Source of the DNA: Clostridia bacterium
GTDB lineage: Bacteria; Bacillota_A; Clostridia; UMGS1883; HGM11501
Length of the DNA stretch: 9,298 nucleotides
NCBI GenBank assembly: GCA_017536285.1
Contig: JAFXHP010000076.1
Location: 1-9,298, forward strand
Reading direction: 5' to 3'
The notes beneath the pieces are model-generated. The model was not told where the DNA came from, did no database searches, and was given only the letters and a program-made list of their open reading frames with translations. The translations under genes were made by a program, and so were the position numbers. Shown here piece by piece: positions 5,784 to 9,298 of the stretch (position 1 is the stretch's first letter; each line of letters begins with the position of its first letter).

Positions 5784-7829
5784 ATGTTAGAGGAAAAAAT
5801 TACCGCCCTTAAAGGTATCGGACAAACCACGGCAAAAAAGCTGGAAAAACTCGGTATCTTTACGGTTCACGATATGCTTTACCACTTCCCCTTCCGAAAC
5901 GAAGACAGAAGCGAAATAAGGAAAATTGCCGAAGTTTCGGACGGAGAATCCGTGTGCATAAGGGGTACTGTGTTTTCCATGCCCGAAGTACGACGGATAA
6001 GAAAAAACTTTACTGTTTATACCCTCATCCTGAGAGATGAATCAGGCTTCATAAATGCCGTGTGGTATAACAATAAATACGTAATGAAAAACTTTATTGT
6101 CGGAAAAACATACACTTTTTTCGGCCAGATAAAAGTATCCTACGGCAAAAAGGAAATCGTAACCCCGGTTTACGAAACCGAAGAGAAAAATCTTGCCACA
6201 GGACGAATTGTTCCCGTATATAGTTTAACTGCAGGACTTTCTCAGAAAACCATGCAGGGCCTTGCAAAGCAATGCCTTGATGTGGCTCTGGATGAAATAG
6301 CAGAGACACTCCCTCCGCACATAAGGGAAGAAAATTCCCTTTGCGAAATCAGATATGCTCTTTCAAACATACATTTTCCCGAAGACGCTCACGCCTTCTC
6401 CGTTGCCCGCAGAAGGCTGGTTTTTGAAGAATTCTTCCTTCTTAATTTAGGAATGCGTCTGCTCTCGGGCAGAAGAAGTTCGCTCACCGGTATTGCATTT
6501 GAAAATACAGATATAACACCGTTTCTAAAAAATCTCCCTTATGAATTTACAAACGCACAAAAGCGGGTAGTCAGCGAAATATGTGACGATTTAATAAGAA
6601 AAACTCCCATGAACCGCCTCATTCAGGGAGACGTGGGAAGCGGCAAAACCGCCGTTGGTGCTGCCGCTTTATATCTTACATATAAAAACGGACACCAATG
6701 TGCCATGATGGCTCCTACGGAAATTCTGGCCCGCCAACATTTCGATTCGTTAAAGGCCATGCTTCCCGGTGTTCCAATTTGTCTTCTTACCGGAAGCACA
6801 AAAGCAAAGGAAAGAAGAGAAACCATAGAAAAGCTTAAAAGCGGCGAAATAAAAATAGCCGTGGGAACCCACGCTCTTTTTTCAGAAGATGTCGCCTTTT
6901 CGGATTTAGCACTCGTAATTACCGACGAACAGCATCGATTTGGTGTTAAACAGCGGGCAGCTTTAGCGGAAAAAAGTTCCGTTTCGCCCCACATTCTTGT
7001 AATGACCGCAACCCCAATCCCCAGAACGTTGGCTCTCATTTTATACAGCGACCTTGATATTTCTGTGATTGACGAGCTTCCGCCCGGTCGAATGCAGATA
7101 AAAACCTATGTTGTGGGCGAAGATATGCGAAAGCGAATATACGCCTTTATCGAGAAGAATATAAACGCAGGAAATCAGGCATATATTGTTTGTCCCATGG
7201 TAGAGGAAAGCGACGCCATGGAATTAAAATCAGTGGTGGAATTTGCCGAACGGCTTAAGTGCGATATTTTCCCCGAAATTCCGGTAGGCTTTATCCACGG
7301 AAAAATGAAAAACTCGGAAAAAGACGAAATTATGTCTTCTTTCCTTTCCGGAGATATTAAAATTTTGGTCTCAACCACTGTAATCGAAGTGGGTGTCAAT
7401 GTTCCCAACGCCACACTGATGGTGGTGGAAAATGCCGAACGCTTCGGCCTTGCTCAGCTGCATCAGCTTCGCGGAAGAGTCGGAAGAGGAAGCGATCAGA
7501 GCTATTGCGTGCTCTTTACCGGAAGCGAAAGCAAAGAAACAAAAGAACGCATGGATATAATGGCAAGAACCACAGACGGATTTAAAATCGCCGAAAAGGA
7601 TTTGGAACTTCGCGGCCCCGGTGAAATATTCGGAACTCGCCAACACGGCCTTCCCGAAATGAAAATCGGAGACATCTCCGAGGATTCCGACATACTGAAC
7701 ACCGCCAACAGAGCAGCCGATTCCCTCCTAAAAACCGACCCTCATTTGATGAATAAAGAAAATGCACCTATAAAAACAGCTCTCCGCAATATGTTTACTT
7801 CCCGTGGTGCAGAGGGCATGTTCAACTAA
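5784..7829 (+). CDS. recG: ATP-dependent DNA helicase RecG
   Basis: This 681-residue protein matches the size of Bacillus RecG (about 680) and appears complete. RecG is a monomeric double-strand DNA translocase that remodels stalled replication forks and branch-migrates Holliday junctions. The N-terminal wedge region includes the KGIGQTTAKKLEKLGI helix-hairpin-like opening and the OB-fold (about 50-150). Helicase motifs are intact: Walker A GDVGSGKT (282-289, catalytic K288), DEQH box (381-384), MTATP motif III (407-411), the VGVNVPNAT region, and motif VI QLHQLRGRVGRG (558-569). The RecG-specific RGPGEIFGTRQHG follows at 610-622. Synteny with yloU and fakA agrees with Bacillus, although the serine dehydratase genes found between yloV and recG there are missing. 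A hairpin terminator precedes it and I see no convincing dedicated promoter. Confidence 0.97.
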   Translation: MLEEKITALKGIGQTTAKKLEKLGIFTVHDMLYHFPFRNEDRSEIRKIAEVSDGESVCIRGTVFSMPEVRRIRKNFTVYTLILRDESGFINAVWYNNKYVMKNFIVGKTYTFFGQIKVSYGKKEIVTPVYETEEKNLATGRIVPVYSLTAGLSQKTMQGLAKQCLDVALDEIAETLPPHIREENSLCEIRYALSNIHFPEDAHAFSVARRRLVFEEFFLLNLGMRLLSGRRSSLTGIAFENTDITPFLKNLPYEFTNAQKRVVSEICDDLIRKTPMNRLIQGDVGSGKTAVGAAALYLTYKNGHQCAMMAPTEILARQHFDSLKAMLPGVPICLLTGSTKAKERRETIEKLKSGEIKIAVGTHALFSEDVAFSDLALVITDEQHRFGVKQRAALAEKSSVSPHILVMTATPIPRTLALILYSDLDISVIDELPPGRMQIKTYVVGEDMRKRIYAFIEKNINAGNQAYIVCPMVEESDAMELKSVVEFAERLKCDIFPEIPVGFIHGKMKNSEKDEIMSSFLSGDIKILVSTTVIEVGVNVPNATLMVVENAERFGLAQLHQLRGRVGRGSDQSYCVLFTGSESKETKERMDIMARTTDGFKIAEKDLELRGPGEIFGTRQHGLPEMKIGDISEDSDILNTANRAADSLLKTDPHLMNKENAPIKTALRNMFTSRGAEGMFN

Positions 7830-7876
7830 AAAAGACAATATTTTCAGTTTTTTCTTAAAATAAGGCAATTTTTTTA

Positions 7877-7905
7877 ATGACTTACGATATATATTATGAT
7901 AGAAT
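7877..7905 (+). promoter_or_regulatory. Probable promoter of the hydroxyacid dehydrogenase gene
   Basis: ATGACT (7877-7882), 17 bases, then TAGAAT (7900-7905) gives a moderate sigma-A-like match in the A/T-rich gap after recG. An overlapping TATGAT (7895-7900) is an alternative -10. The gap contains T-rich runs but no clear hairpin terminator for recG. Confidence 0.5.
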
Positions 7906-7926
7906 TTTTCAGAAAGGATGATTAGT

Positions 7927-8889
7927 ATGAATATTATTATGTTTGACCGTCAGGGCAACGACTACTCCCTGGAAAAAGAAACCTTTGAAAAGGCAGGGGC
8001 CTCTTTTACCGTTACATATTTTAAGGACACAGAAGATTTCAAAGCTTTGGTTAAAGGCAGAGATGTCATTATGTTCAACGATGCACCAATCACAAAAGAA
8101 ATTATAGACAGCATGGACAACTGCAAAATGATAATCCGCTACGGTATCGGCTATGACAATGTGGACTTAAAAGCAGCCGGAGAAAAAGGTATTTATGTTT
8201 GTAACTCCCCCTGTTACGGCGTTTATGACGTTGCGGAATATGCCTTTTCACTTATGCTTGCTTCCTGCAAGCACATTCCCCTTGCCGACAAATGCACAAG
8301 AGAAGGGGCATGGAGTCCTCTTGCCACAGGTAAAGTTCACCGCTTATTAAATAAAACTTTGGGCGTTGTGGGATTCGGAAGAATTGCCCGCCAGGTGGCA
8401 AAGCGTGCCACCGCTTTCGATATGAACATACTTGTTTATGATCCCTTTGTTTCAGAAGAGGATGCTGCATCGGCAGGCGTAAAGAAAACCGATCTTGAAA
8501 CTTTAATAAAAGAATCCGACTTCATCACACTCCACTCTCCCTTAAACGATGACACTTTCCATATGTTTAGCAAAGCACAGTTTAAGATGATGAAAAACGA
8601 TGCTATTTTAATAAATACCGGCCGTGGCGGACTTGTGGACGAAAAGGCATTAATTGAAGCTCTTGAAAACGGAGAAATAGGCGGTGCTGCATTGGACGTT
8701 CTCGAAGAGGAGCCTGTGAAGCCAAACAACCCCCTGCTTTCCATGAGCAATGTTGTTCTCTCTCCCCATGTTGCCTGGAACTCTTACGAAGGCGTTGATG
8801 ATCTTCATAAAGAGGTTACCGATAATGTAATGAGATTTATAAACGGTGAGACACCGGTAAGTATAGTAAATAAGGAATTCCTGAAATAA
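7927..8889 (+). CDS. D-isomer-specific 2-hydroxyacid dehydrogenase, CtBP-like
   Basis: This 320-residue NAD-dependent dehydrogenase is of the D-2-hydroxyacid family. The split substrate-binding domain (1-100 and about 290-320) flanks a Rossmann domain with GFGRIA at 149-154; alanine replaces the last glycine of the usual GxGxxG. The catalytic triad is complete: R233 in NTGRGG, E262 in LEEEP and H281 in SPHVAW. The tryptophan after HVA and the overall pattern place it in the C-terminal-binding-protein-like branch. The physiological substrate cannot be read from sequence; glyoxylate/hydroxypyruvate or 2-ketoacid reduction are possible. I chose the ATG at 7927 because AAAGGA (7913-7918) lies 8 bases upstream, whereas the in-frame ATG at 7918 overlaps that site. 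It has its own promoter and terminator and looks like a single-gene unit. Confidence 0.92.
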   Translation: MNIIMFDRQGNDYSLEKETFEKAGASFTVTYFKDTEDFKALVKGRDVIMFNDAPITKEIIDSMDNCKMIIRYGIGYDNVDLKAAGEKGIYVCNSPCYGVYDVAEYAFSLMLASCKHIPLADKCTREGAWSPLATGKVHRLLNKTLGVVGFGRIARQVAKRATAFDMNILVYDPFVSEEDAASAGVKKTDLETLIKESDFITLHSPLNDDTFHMFSKAQFKMMKNDAILINTGRGGLVDEKALIEALENGEIGGAALDVLEEEPVKPNNPLLSMSNVVLSPHVAWNSYEGVDDLHKEVTDNVMRFINGETPVSIVNKEFLK

Positions 8890-8893
8890 AACC

Positions 8894-8923
8894 AAATGGC
8901 TGTGAACATTTTCACAGCCATTT
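8894..8923 (+). terminator. Terminator of the hydroxyacid dehydrogenase gene
   Basis: A perfect 13-bp stem (8894-8906 with 8911-8923) with a CATT loop begins 4 bases after the stop codon. The 3' arm ends in TTT and is followed by ATTTT. The symmetric A-run upstream and T-run downstream suit termination from either side of this convergent gap. Confidence 0.88.
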
Positions 8924-8936
8924 ATTTTAAAAATAA

Positions 8937-8971
8937 AAAAGAGCTGTCGGGCAATACCCAAAAGCTCTTTT
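8937..8971 (-). terminator. Terminator of the zinc-ribbon gene
   Basis: On the minus strand AAAAGAGCT (8971-8963) pairs with AGCTCTTTT (8945-8937). An inner GGG/CCC pairing (8957-8959 with 8949-8951) surrounds a 5-base loop, and a run of T residues follows toward 8930. It lies just downstream of the stop codon at 8983-8985. Confidence 0.82.
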
Positions 8972-8982
8972 AATCAGCAAAA

Positions 8983-9258
8983 TTATTCAGCCTTACGGTT
9001 AGCGAAGCACTCGCTGCAGTATACGGGCTTGTCGTTCTTCGGAACAAAGGGAACCTTTGCTTCCTTACCGCAAGCTGCACAAACAGCTGTGTACATCTCT
9101 CTGTTTTCTCTCATGGAAGCCTTCTTAGCGTCTCTGCAAGCCTTGCAACGCTGAGGTTCATTCTGAAAACCTTTTTCTGCATAAAATTCCTGTTCGCCGG
9201 CTGTGAAAACGAATTCGTTTCCGCAATCCTTGCATACCAATGTCTTGTCCTGGTACAT
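8983..9258 (-). CDS. Small double zinc-ribbon protein (zf-trcl / CxxC_CxxC type)
   Basis: This 91-residue protein carries two four-cysteine zinc-binding knuckle pairs. The first is C9/C12 with C38/C41, containing FxxxEQEFYAEKGFQNEP, which is typical of the zf-trcl zinc-ribbon family. The second is C60/C63 with C81/C84, of the CxxC-CxxC small-protein type. A basic stretch (KACRDAKKASMRENR) joins the two ribbons. Such proteins are common in Clostridia; nucleic-acid or protein binding is plausible but no function is established. I chose the ATG at 9258 because a GAGGAG site lies 7 bases upstream; the in-frame GTG at 9273 sits before that site and has no ribosome site of its own. A TATACT -10 box is visible upstream, and the gene ends in its own terminator, so it is probably monocistronic. 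Confidence 0.88.
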   Translation of the reverse strand: MYQDKTLVCKDCGNEFVFTAGEQEFYAEKGFQNEPQRCKACRDAKKASMRENREMYTAVCAACGKEAKVPFVPKNDKPVYCSECFANRKAE

Positions 9259-9285
9259 GTTTGATCTCCTCACTTTGAAAAAAAT

Positions 9286-9291
9286 AGTATA
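9286..9291 (-). promoter_or_regulatory. Probable -10 box of the zinc-ribbon gene
   Basis: TATACT on the minus strand (9291-9286) lies 27 bases upstream of the ATG at 9258. The matching -35 would fall beyond the right edge, so this is only a half-visible promoter. Confidence 0.45.
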
Positions 9292-9298
9292 AATTCAC

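Noticed and set aside
6623..7039. A 138-codon minus-strand open frame inside recG
   Set aside because: It overlaps the helicase motifs of recG on the other strand and shows no family features of its own.
8894..8971. Two adjacent hairpins considered as a repeat pair or attachment site
   Set aside because: Their sequences are unrelated, and each fits a simple terminator for one of the two convergent genes.
1..9298. Search for a novel defence, mobile or secretion system
   Set aside because: All genes fall into known metabolic, repair or small housekeeping families; there are no integrases, transposases, inverted or direct repeat ends, or unusual composition shifts visible.

Overview
The window reads as an ordinary chromosomal segment of a low-to-mid GC Gram-positive anaerobe, most likely a member of Bacillota class Clostridia. 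Support for this is the AGGAGG-type Shine-Dalgarno sites before most genes, TTGACA/TATAAT-like promoters with 17-bp spacers, the yloU-fakA-recG cluster (a variant of the Bacillus yloU-yloV-(sda)-recG locus), and a GlpA-like/FAD-oxidoreductase/DUF1667 trio typical of anaerobic Firmicutes. I cannot name a genus. Coding density is high and no gene-free stretch exceeds about 145 bases.

Left part (1-2905, minus strand): a tightly coupled operon reading right to left. It encodes a glycerol-3-phosphate-dehydrogenase-like flavoprotein with a C-terminal BFD-type [2Fe-2S] domain, a second pyridine-nucleotide/FAD oxidoreductase, and the first 30 residues of a DUF1667 protein that runs off the window. 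Its strong promoter sits just downstream of the preceding gene, and its roughly 100-nt leader holds a hairpin followed by a T-run. Next (2914-3516, minus) is a cytidylate-kinase-like P-loop protein of unknown substrate. Its promoter lies back to back with that of the rightward cluster.

Centre (3592-7829, plus strand): an Asp23/YloU-family protein, the fatty-acid kinase catalytic protein FakA (YloV), and the branch-migration helicase RecG. A perfect 16-bp hairpin with a T-run separates fakA from recG and ends one base before the recG ribosome-binding site, so recG transcription must come from read-through or an unrecognised internal promoter.

Right part (7877-9298): a single-gene unit for a CtBP-like D-2-hydroxyacid dehydrogenase (plus), ending in a hairpin terminator, faces a small double zinc-ribbon protein (minus) that has its own terminator. 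Functionally the segment mixes glycerol/redox metabolism, fatty-acid phosphorylation and envelope housekeeping, recombination repair, and 2-hydroxyacid metabolism.

I found no mobile element, CRISPR array, RNA gene or defence-like system, and no convincing sign of a new system. The points most worth a second look are the two hairpins placed where they could control gene expression, and the GlpC-less glycerol-3-phosphate oxidase arrangement.
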